The notes under the pieces: generated by a model
Databases searched by the model: none
What the model was told of the DNA's origin: nothing
What the model saw: the letters and a program-made list of their open reading frames with translations, nothing else
Shown: in pieces, positions 1-13,300 of the stretch
Numbering within the stretch: the first letter of the stretch is position 1
Layout: each line of letters begins with the position of its first letter
Assembly (NCBI GenBank): GCA_015680685.1
Contig: MNCI01036633.1
Span: 89,307-123,072 of the forward strand
Length of the DNA: 33,766 nt
Direction: 5' to 3'
Source of the DNA: Gnetum montanum
Taxonomy: Eukaryota; Streptophyta; Gnetopsida; Gnetales; Gnetaceae
Translations under genes and position numbers: made by a program

Positions 1-1095
1 GGGTGGGGGGGCGGGGGAGGGGGGCAAGGGGTGGCATCTTCTGGGGGGTGCTTTGGGGGGGCAGTCTATCAGAGGTCGGGTGCATCTGGCCCTTGTGGCC
101 CATTATGACCCATGCGCCCCCTTTGAACATTTGTCTGGCTTGGTCCCTCGGTCTCTGAGGCCTCGCTCCCTGCACCCGACAGTCCACTTCTTGATGGCCG
201 GGTTTCCCGCAGCGCACGCAGCTGGTTGTTTTGCTCCCCTAGGCCCCAGCTCTGCATCTGGGCCCTATCGCCACTTCCAGGTTTTCGAATTCAACCTAGA
301 GTTTTTCCTCCTCCCCGGGGAGTTCCAAGACGACCTCCCAAATGAGGTCCTTCTCCTCCAGCCGAAGCCAAACGCAGAAACGGACGAAGCCCATGCGCTC
401 CATTGATTGTGTGACCCAGTCGAAGGCAGTGAATTCGTCGAAGAATCCTGTGATTTTCTACAGGAAATCCAGGTTCCAGAGTTCCCAAGGGATCCCAGAA
501 ACCCGCATCCAAACCGAGGCTTGGGTAAACAAGTCGGCCTCGCGATGGGCCCCGGGACGCCATGGGGTCAAAGCCAGACCCCTTGCCCCGTAAAACCATG
601 GGCCACCCAGCAGTACTGAATCCCTGGTCTGTCGAGAGGGAAAAATAAAGAGAAGTAGGTCCGCGGACAAGCTGTGGACCCCTACTTCCCCCACCTTCCA
701 CTGCTCCTAGGCCCACCGCCGGATTAGGTCCAGGCGCGGACAGGCGCCCCGAGAAACAAAGCGGCCAATAAGGCTCCGTTGCATGGTTCGAACCCCCTCA
801 AGTGGGGGTTGGGTGACCCGGAGGTGCAAGGTGTCCTCAGCCCTGGAGTGGGCCTCGATGCTGCCTCCAGGTAACAGCCCCCCCCCCCGGTGCTGGCCAA
901 GTCATGTTCGTTGTGAGGCTTCTGCCCCCCGTCGGCTAGTGGCACATTGGTTTCGAGCTACAGTTGCTCCTGCACTTGCAGCTGTTATTGTTCCTGGTCC
1001 TGTTCTTGCTGCTCCTGTGCCTGCTTCTCCTGTGTGTAACCTTATGGAAAAAGTTGTGACTTGCATCTTACAGCTGCTAAGTTCAATTCCCAATT
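1..1095 (-). mobile_element. LINE (plant L1-type) ORF1 fragment: DUF4283 domain and CCHC zinc knuckle, inactivated
   Basis: Minus-strand remnant of a non-LTR retrotransposon ORF1, the nucleic-acid-binding protein of plant L1-like elements. One frame runs from about 1093 to the window edge. It shows a DUF4283 core at about 780-390 (GGPWF, TPW and VWMRVSGIPWELW blocks), a CCHC knuckle CVRCGKPGHQEVDC at 220-179, and a proline-rich linker running off the window. Five in-frame stops break it: TGA at 904-902 and TAG at 709-707, 460-458, 298-296 and 241-239. No indel is needed to hold the frame over 1 kb. The block is far richer in G+C than its surroundings, with a sharp drop near 1095 that I take as its 5' end. 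It sits in intron 11 of the MER3 gene in the same orientation. ORF2 would lie beyond the window. Confidence 0.8.
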
Positions 1096-1306
1096 AGGTT
1101 TCAGTCTCCAAACGGGTAATAAACTATTTCGGTAGTTAGATAAAATGATTTCAAAATTTTCAAGGAAACCGATCATAAACATAATTATAAAAAGAAAAAA
1201 TCATGAATATTTCCAAACCACTTTATTTTATTGGAAAATCTAATTGTAGTTTGAATCTTATTTATTCTTTATTAACATGGTGATAAGGAGAGAACTTCAA
1301 AGAAAC
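1096..1306 (-). other. Proximal part of MER3 intron 11
   Basis: AT-rich intronic sequence between the LINE 5' end and exon 11. It starts with a consensus GT donor (GTTTCT on the minus strand). I searched 1-1306 for the expected next exon, which should carry helicase motif VI (a QMCGRAGRP-type block), and did not find it. It therefore lies beyond the window. Confidence 0.7.
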
Positions 1307-1358
1307 CTGCAATATCGTAGAACGGTCATACTCAATGTAACGCCCCTTCTCCCTGTTG
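1307..1358 (-). CDS. MER3: MER3 exon 11 (last exon in the window)
   Basis: 52 nt between TTTTAG| and |GTTTCT. It encodes NREKGRYIEYDRSTILQ, the block directly before motif VI (MCGRAGRP) in the family. It ends in phase 0. Confidence 0.9.
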
Positions 1359-4300
1359 CTAAAAGTAGCACAAAAATGAAATCATGATAAAACTTGTACC
1401 CTCACACAATGCTGATTCATACTTAATAAATTTTAATGTAAATTATACAAGAAAGACACCTACTAGTATTGAGTTGATTTGACTATTACAGTATGAGCCG
1501 GCAGATTAATGCCATGAGCCAATGTATTTGTCGTACACAAAACCTGCAAATCACCTTTTAAGAACAAACCTTCAACAAGATTTCGATCCCCTAAACAAAG
1601 ACCACCGTTGTGATATCCCACTGCAGAAATTAATTTGAAATCAAATTTACATAGAGAAAATGTCAAGACTGTACCTGCCCATTTTACATTTTAAACTTCT
1701 TTCATGTAATAATCCGATCACTCTGGCTTAGTAAAATAAAAGATAGGATAGTGAAATCCTTGGTTATTGAATTTTACAAATTATGAAATATATAATGTCC
1801 TATGGGGAAGAATTTTGGGCACTTTAAGGAACATGAAGAGTAAAATGTATCATATAGCTGAGATGCATATGTTTTCACGGATTATGAGGCTGGCAAGAAA
1901 GGATAAACTTAGAAATAGATATGAGGGAGAAATTCAAGAGTTCTGTGTATGGGAAAGGAGATAAAGGTAGAGTGACTGAGATGGTTTATGGGAAGGAATT
2001 TCTTCATCTAAACACAAGGAAATTGAAGAAGAGATAGACTAAAGAACACATGGGATGAAATATTAAGTATATAGTAGATTGCAGTGTGACTCAATATTTA
2101 GCTTTGGATTGACATGATTAGGAAAAGAAAACTCATATAGCCAACTCAAACAAATAAGACTACGATGACGAGAAACTGGATACCATTATTTTTAGATTTT
2201 AATGTTGCTCAAGAATGACTTCAAGTTAAATAAAGAGATTTTATGTCTTGCAGGAATACAAATTGTATGTGTTTACTGACAAGCGAATTGCTTACCACCA
2301 TGTTGGATGCATGTTTGCATTTGTTTCTCACTGCATGTAAAAGAAGCTGCATGTAACCTCTCTTGCTGATCAGCTGACCTAATGAAGGGATTTGGCAACG
2401 CTAATTTTGACCAAGTCTGAGAAAGGTGGAGAGCTGTCTCTTGTGCTCCTTTTCTTGTGGAACAGAAAACAAGTGATGCCTTCCCTTTTGAATGTTGCAT
2501 AATTATATCTAAGTCATTAATCCACAGCAACTTCATTGTCAGGACATGCCTCTTAAGGAGGCAACAAGATTTTAAGGATTGGAGATGATGAAGTTGCAAG
2601 AAAAGTCTAGCGCTGCGTGTTATCATAAGTGCATATACTTAAGTACCATGCACAAGTAACACAACACCATAAGAGCAATTTACCATATAGGAAGGTTTGC
2701 AGACGCTGCTCCCAAAGTTGTAGTCCACAAGTTGATATAGCACAGAGATGTAGCTCACGTTAGAAACATATAATCTTAAAACAGATAAGAAAACTAGATA
2801 AAATTTGTGTGCGTGTATGGTATCTTGCAAGGAAATAGAAACAGTGGATAGTACCCTCTCAAACAGAAAATCATTTTTGGCTGGGGCATATCCTGTAAAA
2901 TGATATATAAACATTACAAGGGTGGTATTACAGTAATGACAAAGTTGCAATAAACTAATAATCATATGAAAGTGGAAAATTAATTTTTTTAAAATGAAAT
3001 TTTAATCAGAAAGGACTTTTATTATGGGAAGCAAATAATGTGTTTACATTCTTCTACTTACTGCAATTAACAAATGAAGCATTCAGAAATAGTAAATACA
3101 ATAATTTTGTTGGTTATCTACAGTTTGATTCTTAGACTCAAAAATTGTTTGAGATATGCAATATACAAAACACTTATTGCATATAATATCTGGCCCACAT
3201 ATCTGTTGGTAATTAAGAACATGTCAAAATTTAGCACTAGTGCAACAGCAAGGAAGTGGAGATGTAAGAATCAAACTCTAATAAGTAATAATGTTTCCCG
3301 TTTTGAGGCCCAACCCAGTGGTGTTGATGCCCACCATTAGAGGCATGTGCTCGAAGGATGCACGTCAGGCTTTCTATGCATCAATGAGGTTAAGCTTCCT
3401 TGATAAGGTTTGTGACTTGCATTCTAAAATTATGCTACAAATTCTTCTCATTTACCTCTGAACTAAATGCTTACTTTCTTATGTATTTTTTGGATTGCAT
3501 GTATTAGATCTATAGCCTTATTATGGGCATTATAAAAATATCAATTCAATTTTTGATATTCCTACCAAGCTTCGATCTGTAAAATTACAGGTCCAAGGAT
3601 AAATAAGTTAATCAAAAAATAATAATGTTATAGGTTTCATAGAACACACTATGAATGGAGTGGTAGTTCACATATTGATGATTGGTACATGAAGACATTC
3701 ATTACATGTTCAAAAGAACCTAGTCTTGTAAATAAGACCAATCAGTGAAATTTTCTAAATAAAGTAATTGTGATAGTAAGAATTTATAATATAAAGTATT
3801 TGATGCAAAACATAATGAGGTGTTAGCTTAGTGGTAAAAAGTCTTGGCATGGAAATCTTAGGTCATAGGTTCAATTCCTGTAGGCAATGCTGATTTATAG
3901 ATTTTTTTAAAAGAAAATCTGTAGAAGGAATTCTAAAATTGTTACCCGATAGATCCAAGGGGGTCTTAGTAGTAAAAATTAGGTTATAGTTTCAATAATA
4001 ATCCTGGATGATTAGAGTTGTCCAAGAAACATGTAAAACAAACCTCTAACATGGTATTAGAGCTTAGAAGAAAACAGACAAACCAATAGAAGTTGAAACT
4101 GGAGATAACCACCAAATGGGTAAAAAGAAAATTTGAGATATTAAGATACAGAAAGCTATAGAAGTAACCATAAAATAAGAACTATGATAAGAAGAAAAGC
4201 ACTTGCAAGCAAGAATAGGGTGTGAGGAGAAACAGATGAACAAATGGAAGTTGCAGCTAGAGATAACCACCAAATGGGTAAAAATGAAATTTGAGATATG

Positions 4301-7300
4301 AAGAGACAGAAAGTTATAAAAGCAACCATAAAATAAGAACTATAATAAGAAGAAAAGCACTTGAAAGCAAGAACAGGGTGTGAGTTGAGCGGATTTGGCA
4401 ACATCTATGATAATGGAGAAGGCTTGTGACCAATTGATCAATATGATCAACGTCCTTATACAAGAGATGTCAGCCCAGGAAAACAAAAACGAAGTCACAC
4501 CATTGAGTGAATATCGTTGGGAATACATAGTGTATGTATTTAGAAGGATTGAAATTAAAGCAGATTCAATCTACTGGTCATAAAAAGAAATTAAAGATTC
4601 TTATGTTCTAAAACTTAAGAAGAAGGAGCCATGAATCCATGTTGCTACTAACAATGCACAAATTGATGGAAGACCAACATATGAAACAAAGAAGCAATGG
4701 TATCAACATAACACACCCAATAGAAACAATTCAATTCAAGAAAATATGGTCATAATAGGACATTTAATTTACGAAAATCCTTTCATTGAATCAAATTTGT
4801 AAATTGAGCAATGTTCAATATCTTCGTAATTTGAAAGAATCAATTATAAAATGGCCTATTTGTAATTAGCTCATGAAGTTATAAGAAATAAAATAATAAT
4901 AATAAAACATTTCATGTGTTGTACCATGCGTAACATCTTAAGAATTAATAGCATCATCATCATCTTGATGCCTTTATGCCATCTATGATAGGCTGACCAT
5001 TAAAGTAGTTAAAGGATATGATGATAACATATTATGGGCAGTTCTCTACCTGATGCGATAGTTTCTGAACATGTAACTTATTTACTACAAGTAGCATGTT
5101 CTAACCAAATGAACAATGCCTCATTGACATCTTACAAATCAATATCAATTCACAAAAATTGTAACTTATAAAAGAAGGCAATGAGAATCATAAATTTGTG
5201 CAATTTTACCCCAATTTTTGCATTTTAGCATTCAACAATAAAATTCAAGGAGCAACCAGGGCTTTTAAGTGTAACCAACTTGCAAAGCAATCCAAAGCAA
5301 GCAATCAATGTGGAGAATCAATTGGAAATGGCTCAATTGGAAATGGCTGCAGCAAGTACCTCATGCTTTGCAAGTTAAAGAGGCAAGAAGGGAGGAGACG
5401 AGAAGAAATGTATGCATTTTGATGAAATTTTTCAAGGGCAAGAAAATAATGAGCTTCCAATAATCGATCTTACATCAATGAGGTGTTAGCTTAGTGATAA
5501 GAGTTTTGGCTTGGTAACCCTAGGTCACAAGTTTGATTCCACTAGGCAGCAATAAGTTATATATTTAAACAAAAAATCTTCTAAAGGAATACTCAAACTG
5601 ATCCGAAATTCATATGTCATTATTCAAGATTCCTCTATGAGGAAGCCACAAAACAGAGCAGGTTTTTAAACAAGTAAAAAGAGAGTAGGATTTAAACGTT
5701 ATATTTTGCATAGTTTTTCTACCTTGACCCTTTTGCCTTATGGCATGATTCATAGCTTGATTGAGCGTTACAAGGATGAGAATATATAGATAAGGTTTGA
5801 AGATAAGAGTTGTACATGCATTATTAATGAAGAGCTGTTATGATATGTTTTTCAAGATCTTGGTTTGTATTTCCCTATAGTGGATCAACATAAGCATCAA
5901 AGAGCTTAATTCTCAAGTGCATTTGCAACCACGATACTGTAAAGAGAGTTGGAAAACAAGACGTGGATTAGTGTAGATCATCTTCCAAAATCATACAAGA
6001 GTATGGCAATGATTTATTCTGTTCTCATGGATTGTTCCAATCATCAGAAGCAAATTTCATAGCCTACGTTGAAGACTTTGTTCCTTGTAGACCAATGGGG
6101 ATACAAATTTTATTGGGCGAGATTGGCAATAGTAAATTTTCACATGGTCATGACTAAGCTACTAAAAGGGACAAATTCAAGATTTGGATTCAAAACCCTT
6201 ATTACAACCATGGTCAAATTTTTGTATTCAGCAGGAATTTCCCAAAGACTTCAATCCTATCAACTGATGCCATTGTTCTTGACTAATACAAAGCGATAGA
6301 TCTTGACAACTTGGAAATAGATCGGTCTGTGCAAGTAGCAATCAAGGAAATAGTTGTGGTGTCTGAATCTGCAACAATCAAGATAGAAGCTTTCAGAAAG
6401 AATCCATGAAGGTTCAGAGAAGAAAAAGAATGATGAGCTAGTTGCAAAGCAGAGGTTACGAAATGTGAGAAAGAAGAATATCAGACAAACTGTAGCATCC
6501 AAGAAGCAATTGGAATCCCAACCTATGAATGACAATCAATCATTTATGATCCCTCCACCGATGTAAAGTGGGGAAGCACCACTTGCGCCGTGCAAGAATA
6601 TCTATATGGAAGGTAGGGAAAACTCTTGACTACTATCATCAGATATCAAAGTCATAGTCTACAACTCTTCTATGATGTCATTAACTGTTGAAACGTACAA
6701 GATTTTGCTGCTTAGAACTCTCTCTAAGATTAAAATCCCATATGCTGATGAATTGCAGGGACAACAACGATGTATTGATTCAACTATTTACGCAATGGTT
6801 GAAATCACCTCATGAAGCAATCTGTTCAGGTGTCTAGTATTAGCTTGACAGTCATGAGCAGCAAATTCTGAATCAACATGATTAGGTGTATATTTGTTCT
6901 TGGAGTTCATGCTAAACTACATAAGTACACAAAGCTATACCACAGAAAAGGAGGAAGAGCTTACAAACGCTGTGGAGTTTTCTCTTCATGAGATAAAGCA
7001 ATAGGAACATGAACTAAAAATGCAACATAAGGAGAATAAACTAAGGAATGTCAAAACAGAATATGCTGATTTCATGGATAAGATGGCAGTATATAAGTCA
7101 GAAAACAAAGCAAAGATGGTAAAATCAGATGAACTAAAGGCAAGATTGGATCACAAGAAAGCTATCCAAACTCAAAAATCTGGAAGCAGGTTACGAAGCC
7201 AGCATGAAGGAGCTTAAAGGAATAATTGCTGGTCTAAATCAGGAGTTTCAAGATGTTAAGAGCATGAATGACCAACTTCTGAGTGAGAACAGTGTCTTGG

Positions 7301-10300
7301 AAATCAAGATAAAGGAGCTTGAGGACAATAAATTGAAGCTGAGGATGGATCATGAAGATCTTGAAAAACATATTACCAATAGGAGTTCAGCAGTTTGTAA
7401 TCTGGAAGGCAGAGAATGTGGAGTTGAAGTTCAAGATTAAAGACCTTGAATCCAGCAAAAAGCCAGTTAGTGATCCAATGGATATCAGCCAGGAGCCAAC
7501 AAATCCACAAACAGATATTACAATTAATGATTTGATACAGGATCTTCAGACTACACAAGATGGAGCTCATGCAGATAACAGGATACCAAGCAGCAGCAGC
7601 AGCCAACTAAAGAGTCTACACTGGCAAATACTTCAACAACTATACTAGTTTGTAGGTCACATGCTAAGCAATGTGACCAATTGATCCACCCAATGTAACC
7701 ATCCTACCTGATGTATCCTAGTAAAGCTTGTTTCCCTTATGTGTATTTTCAGGAAAATGTTCCTTTTCAGATGTACTATTGGTTCTATTAATGAAAATTT
7801 TTGTTCGTGTTCTTAATATCTCGAAGTTGTGTATTAATTGTTGAACTCATGAGAAAATGGAAATTATCTGATGAGCGTGTTACATAGATTCATGACTGCT
7901 ACCACAAAGATATGTTTCACTTATCGTCTATTTATCTAAAAGATAATAAACTACTCACAAAATTCTAAACAAATAAGATAATTAACAAAATTAATGCTTA
8001 ATGGGAAGTGTTAGAGTAGAATTAAGGTTAACTTGCCCAATCACTAATTTTGTGAGTTGCTTGTTACAAAACCCGAAGAGTCATGAGTTGAAACGTTGTG
8101 TCTTCTTACAAAGTGCAAAGGATGTGAAGTAAAACAATGTGAAGTGAGAGAAATAAAGAAATAAAAAATATGGAATGGAACCGTAAGATAAAGAAAGAAC
8201 AGACAGTCAATGAAATCTAAATAACATCAAAGATTGGAAATGAATGTGCGTCCAAGATGAAGCTGGAAGTCAACTATATGTGTTGTAACTTATAAAGTGA
8301 TGAGTTTCAAATAAGAAGCAATGACACAAAGTGTAACATGTCCAAGACACTAGAGAAATGTCAACTGACAAAGGTCAAGAGTGTTGGTGAACTAGTTGTA
8401 AATTAAAGATACAAAGTGCAAGTTGTGTGGGCCAAGAATCTACAAAGAACAAGCCACGGACAGACTGGTGATTCAAGTATTGATAATTGGCACATGTAGA
8501 TATTCATTACAGTTCAAAAGCACCTGGTCTTGTGAGAAAGACCAATCAGGGAAATTTCCTAAATAAAGTAATCGTATATATAAGAAATTACAATATAAAC
8601 TAGACTCACAAATGATTGTTATGAACCCAAAAATTATCACAATGTCATTAGATAATGTAAACAAGTTGTTAAGATGGCATAATCTCCTCAATAATGATCC
8701 TAGAATTGTAAAAGAGATGTAAGACCAAACTCTAACAATTACTAATGATAACATGGCTCTATTGACAAGCTCATTGTCTTGTACATAAGAAGTTGCAAGT
8801 TTAATGACACTTAGGATATCATTATGCCAATATTTTTGGTCGCTTGAACCTTTTTTTACTTTTTTGCCCCCTCTTCTTTTAACTAGTTATTTGATTTCTC
8901 TTTTCTCTTTGGCTTTTTTTTTTATGGCTAACAATGATTTTGCTTTTTGTAAAACTAGTCATCATACCTTTTAAAATTAATTCTTTTTCTTTTTTTCTTT
9001 TAACTTTTATCTTTAAAATAAATTTTTAATGGTTTAAAAGTAACTGTTACGCACTACATCTTAACTAGCCATTAATTTAATGTTATTTGTTCTCTCTGGT
9101 CCTTGAGAAATGAACTACAATTGATGATGATTTTAGTATGATTTGAAATGTCCTGCAAAAAAGCAAAATGAAAGCTATGGATGATACAATTAGTCAAGCA
9201 GTATATCACCTTTTCATGGCTGTGTCTCATTTTATATTTTTATTTCAAATAAATTCAAAATTACTATGGAGTCACTGAATAGTTGCAATTCTAAATAATA
9301 TGTTATGTCGATGAAAATGATAGCAGTTACACACAACAACTAAAATATCAAGCAAGATGACATGTACTTTTCCTCACCAAAAACTTTAGCAGTTAACCTA
9401 ACAGGCCTCATTTCTTCTCCAAACCTTTTTCATGTTAAGGATATAGTTTTAGTATGTTAGAAATAAATATAAAAAAAAAAACCATTATTCAGAGAAGAGA
9501 CGATAGTAGAGAGCAGTCACCTCTTTATTCCTTGATTAGGAACCATAAGCCACTCCGCTGCAAATACAAGAAAAATGTTTTAAAAATTAAGATGCTAAAG
9601 AAATCTCTATATATGACATAAAAACAACAAAAAAAGACTAAAATTTTTAAGTTCAAGAAATCTGGCAAATTCTTTCAGAATGATTGCTTGAAAACTTAGT
9701 GAATTGCTGATCAACTCAAGTGGTAAGACACGTGTATCTTTAAAATGGTCTAGGAACAGCAAATAATTGCATGGGACACTTTTAAATTAGCTTCGGAACA
9801 GCAAGATAATTGCATAACTTATAACATGTGGATTGAAATGTCCTAAATTGCCCCACTTGCATCCATTTTTACTTATTGCAGTAGGAGTGAAGTCCAATTC
9901 AAATGCATATTTATGGATTTTTAATGGCACTATCATGCATTGTAATACGTTAAATGTATTGCATGTGTTTATAGATACTATAGACGGTTACTTGAGTATA
10001 TCATTCACTTTTATGCAATTTCATGGATAATTTTAACTTCAATGAAGTTTTTTTCCCACAACATAAACAGTACAGAAAGCTACCTAGAAGGGAGATGTTG
10101 AATGTCATCATCTCCATGAAATTACACATACCAATATCTTCAATATTTGGGATGGTAGCAGAAACAGCTACAAAGCGAATATTGGCCAGAGGGCATGACA
10201 GCAACTCTATTCTACAAGAAATCATCTTTATCCTACTGATGATTGCCTCTAAAGCAGCCCCTCGAGTTTCGCTAAGGAGGTGAACTTCATCAATGAGTAG

Positions 10301-13300
10301 AAGTGCAATATCTCCAAAGAAACTTAAGCCACCATTCTTAATGCGACATCTTGTCAATGAATCAAATTTCTGTTTTTGAATAAAGAAGTATCAGTTGCAT
10401 GAACAAACTGATAGAATGATCTACAATAATGTTTAAAGCATGACCAAAAAGATTCTCTTGAATGAGCACTAACAATCAAGATCCCTCACAATTTTTGAAT
10501 TTCATTGTTAACAATTTAGGTCCTATCATATTCAGTACCTCTGGAGTGGTTAAAATGATGTCGGTTTCCTGCATGTCTCGAGCACTATAACCTTCACTAT
10601 CCCCTGTAAGTTCAAGACACTTCACTCCCAAAGATTGACCTAGCCTCTGCCTCCAGTAGCGTAGCTTTTCCTGCACCAATGCCTTTGATGGTGCAATATA
10701 GATCTTCCAAAACAAAATCAATACAAGAATTAGTTAGAAAATTCATAGAATACATCACAAAAATTTAAAAAACTGGCAGAAAACTATAGAAATAGTCCAA
10801 ACGAAACATTATGTCTACATATTGATCATTCCAAAATTTTACAGATCTATAAAAACTCTTAATGATTAAAAGAATAAGTGGTTGTATTATTTCATCCAAC
10901 TTTATCTATGAACATCCTTTACAATTTTTTGGATGAAGAATGAAATAAGAAAGGAATGCGATCCTAATTCCTAAGTAACAACAGAAGATGGACTGTAATG
11001 ACATTTTTTTATAAACTGAAAATATATTTATGAGAAACATATACCTGTGCTCCATGTAGCTATTTTACTCATCCAGTCTGGTAGTTTCTTTAAACATACG
11101 TCTCATGAATTACATGAGAATCTAAGAAATTTAATCAGATGAAATCCTATGGAGAAAAGGATATACTTATTGAAGCATATCTTACTGCTAAAGTAACAAA
11201 AGAAGCAGATAGGCCTCAAAAAAGAGATCGGACAAGTAACTCACATTTGAATGAATGAAATATGGTGTCAATGCATAAGATTCCTTGCATTGATTTACCA
11301 CCATTAAATAGGGGGAAATAAATGACATATACAGAGCCTAAATTAGACCCCAAAAAAACAAAACAAAATGAAAAACTGAAAAAGAAAAACTGCCCCTATT
11401 TTTGAGCTCTTCTTTTGAGAATAAAAATCATTCTCAGCGTACAATCTATAAGATGTAAAATAATTTGATAACTGATACTTTGGCATATACATGCAAAAGA
11501 AGTAACAAAGACGTAGGGATAATGCATGGAACAGACAAAGGGTGGAAGATCTTAAAACAGCCAATGATAACAATGTTCATATTAAAAAGATTTCAGCTTC
11601 ACAGTCTAATACAGAAATGACAGTACAGATTCTTTATATAGTATTTTTTGTAAAAAAACATAGTTTGGAAATCTTGAATTTGTCCAGAACCTCTAGCGAG
11701 AATAAAATTTCTTTGCAAATGTCTCAGATGCAGGTTATATTAGTTAGGAGAACAGAACTCTAGATTGCAATGAATCTTGTGTAAAAATTGATATGATATA
11801 TTGAACCATGAAATTAATCAGTTGTGCACTTTTCCCCTCTAGATTGGTCTTACTGCTAGATACCCTACCATCGAATGCTACCTATCATTCTAGCTCTAAT
11901 TCAATTTGGAATTCATTAGAATCAAAGGAGCTCATAGATAAGAACATAGCAGAAGTAAAAGCCAGTTTCAAAGCCAAAATTGGCCTAGAATTAATATCTT
12001 CTATAGGTCAGTTAATCAAAACAAGTCAAAACATAAAGCATGTACGCTTGTCTCTGACAATGATATGACAAAAGATAAAGGGCATCTTTATCTTAGATCA
12101 TCTTTATAAAGTCACTACAATCTCGTATACGTGTAGAAATTGGAAACAAGCGAACAACACTTCTTGGACATATTTCCTTATCTCAAACCAAAACAAAAAG
12201 AGAAGTTACTATTACCGTCTTTGAGTTACCTGGTAAGCACAAGTAATTTTATTTTCAGAGACAACTTATAACGGATTGACAACACATTAATATCAGAAGA
12301 TTGCATTGATATCTTTGCATTTAATGCTCATTCTTTTGTCCTTTAGTTATGTTCATTAGCTCATATTGGGATCTAACATTTTAAATCTATTCTCGTTTTA
12401 AAAATGATCATCTACTAACAATCCCTTCTAATATTTTTGACTTTTCCTGCCCCGTCAACAACAAACATATCAAGACTACTACACTTTCGCAGCAAAAACT
12501 CAAGATGTGGTGGTACTATAATGTGGCTTCAAAAAAGTTCACTCCCTTGTAAAAAACATGAACATTATATATTAAAAGAAGGTCTAATCAAACACATAAA
12601 TTGGTGACACGTTCAATTTTAAACTTCTGCCAACTTATTTCTTTCACATTCAGTTCTCTCTATTGCCAAACTCACAGTTTTAAGCGACCCAGAGTGGAAA
12701 TTTAGGTTGCCATCTTCTGATAGATATCTGGATAGAAGCCTCAAAATGCAAAGTTCAAACAGCACAGTTTTACCGCTTCCAGTAGGTGCTGATATGACCA
12801 TGTTCATATCAGAATGAAATGTTCCTGGAAAGCACTCACTCTGAAGAGAATTGAAGTATCTGCACATCAATAACAAGACGAACGATGCATTATGTCACTA
12901 AATGATTACTTCAGATATACATGGAAAGCCCATATCCAACCGGGAGATTCTGAATAACATCTATTAAGAACATGACATAAGAATACATCAATAAATGAAC
13001 GTCACTTATTTCATGCAATGAATGCCAATACCGAAATGTGTTTATGGTCTTGGTTGTCTGCTAAAGATATGCCAATGTGTTTATGGTCTTGGTTGTTGGA
13101 TTTAATGTTGTCCACAAACATCTGCAAAATAATATTGCATAGAAAAGTTTCTAAAGGATGCGAATTATCTAATTAACCATTAAAGCGTGCAATTTCTCAA
13201 ACAGAACACTGGAACGTTCTTTAAATAATCTTATTTTATTTATTTATTTATTTATATCTTGCCTCCATACATTACTCGTTCGCTTATTTTGAGGATTCAA

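Larger units (their letters stand above)
3627..8737 (+). mobile_element. LTR retrotransposon in MER3 intron 6 without recognisable pol (non-autonomous candidate)
   Basis: Two diverged direct repeats bracket a 4.3-kb interior. A primer-binding site follows the 5' repeat directly, and a purine-rich stretch (AAAGGTCAAGAG) lies before the 3' repeat. The PBS resembles the initiator-Met type typical of copia elements. The interior holds a 158-bp tandem duplication, two SINE copies (one in the 5' LTR) and a decayed frame ending in coiled coil, but no protease, integrase, RT or RNase H motif that I can find. It lies antisense to MER3. The flanking 5-mers do not give a convincing target-site duplication, so the outer ends are approximate. 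Confidence 0.65.

Noticed and set aside
770-800. Box B-like GGTTCGAACCC suggesting a tRNA gene or SINE
   Set aside because: It lies inside the LINE ORF1 frame (coding ...LEGVRTMQ on the minus strand) and there is no box A at a proper distance.
1464-1500. Premature stop in MER3 after STQY
   Set aside because: The TAG is read only if the later GT is used. The TA|GTAGGT donor avoids it and joins exon 11 in phase with the conserved NREKG block.
3300-3410. Possible exon or gene fragment around a 3300-3340 open frame
   Set aside because: No recognisable domain, no splice-phase fit with MER3, and stops close by.
3817-3890. Possible genuine tRNA gene
   Set aside because: Boxes A and B are present, but the arms do not pair as a tRNA, and a second copy shares a non-tRNA tail. 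A SINE fits better.
4395-4583. 62-codon frame as the gag start of the intron 6 LTR element
   Set aside because: No gag similarity, and an overlapping frame is open on the other strand. Too short to call.
9716-9790. AACTCAAGTGGTAAGAC as another SINE head
   Set aside because: No box B follows and no tail similarity to the other copies. Only a short GGAACAGCAA...ATAATTGCAT direct repeat is real.
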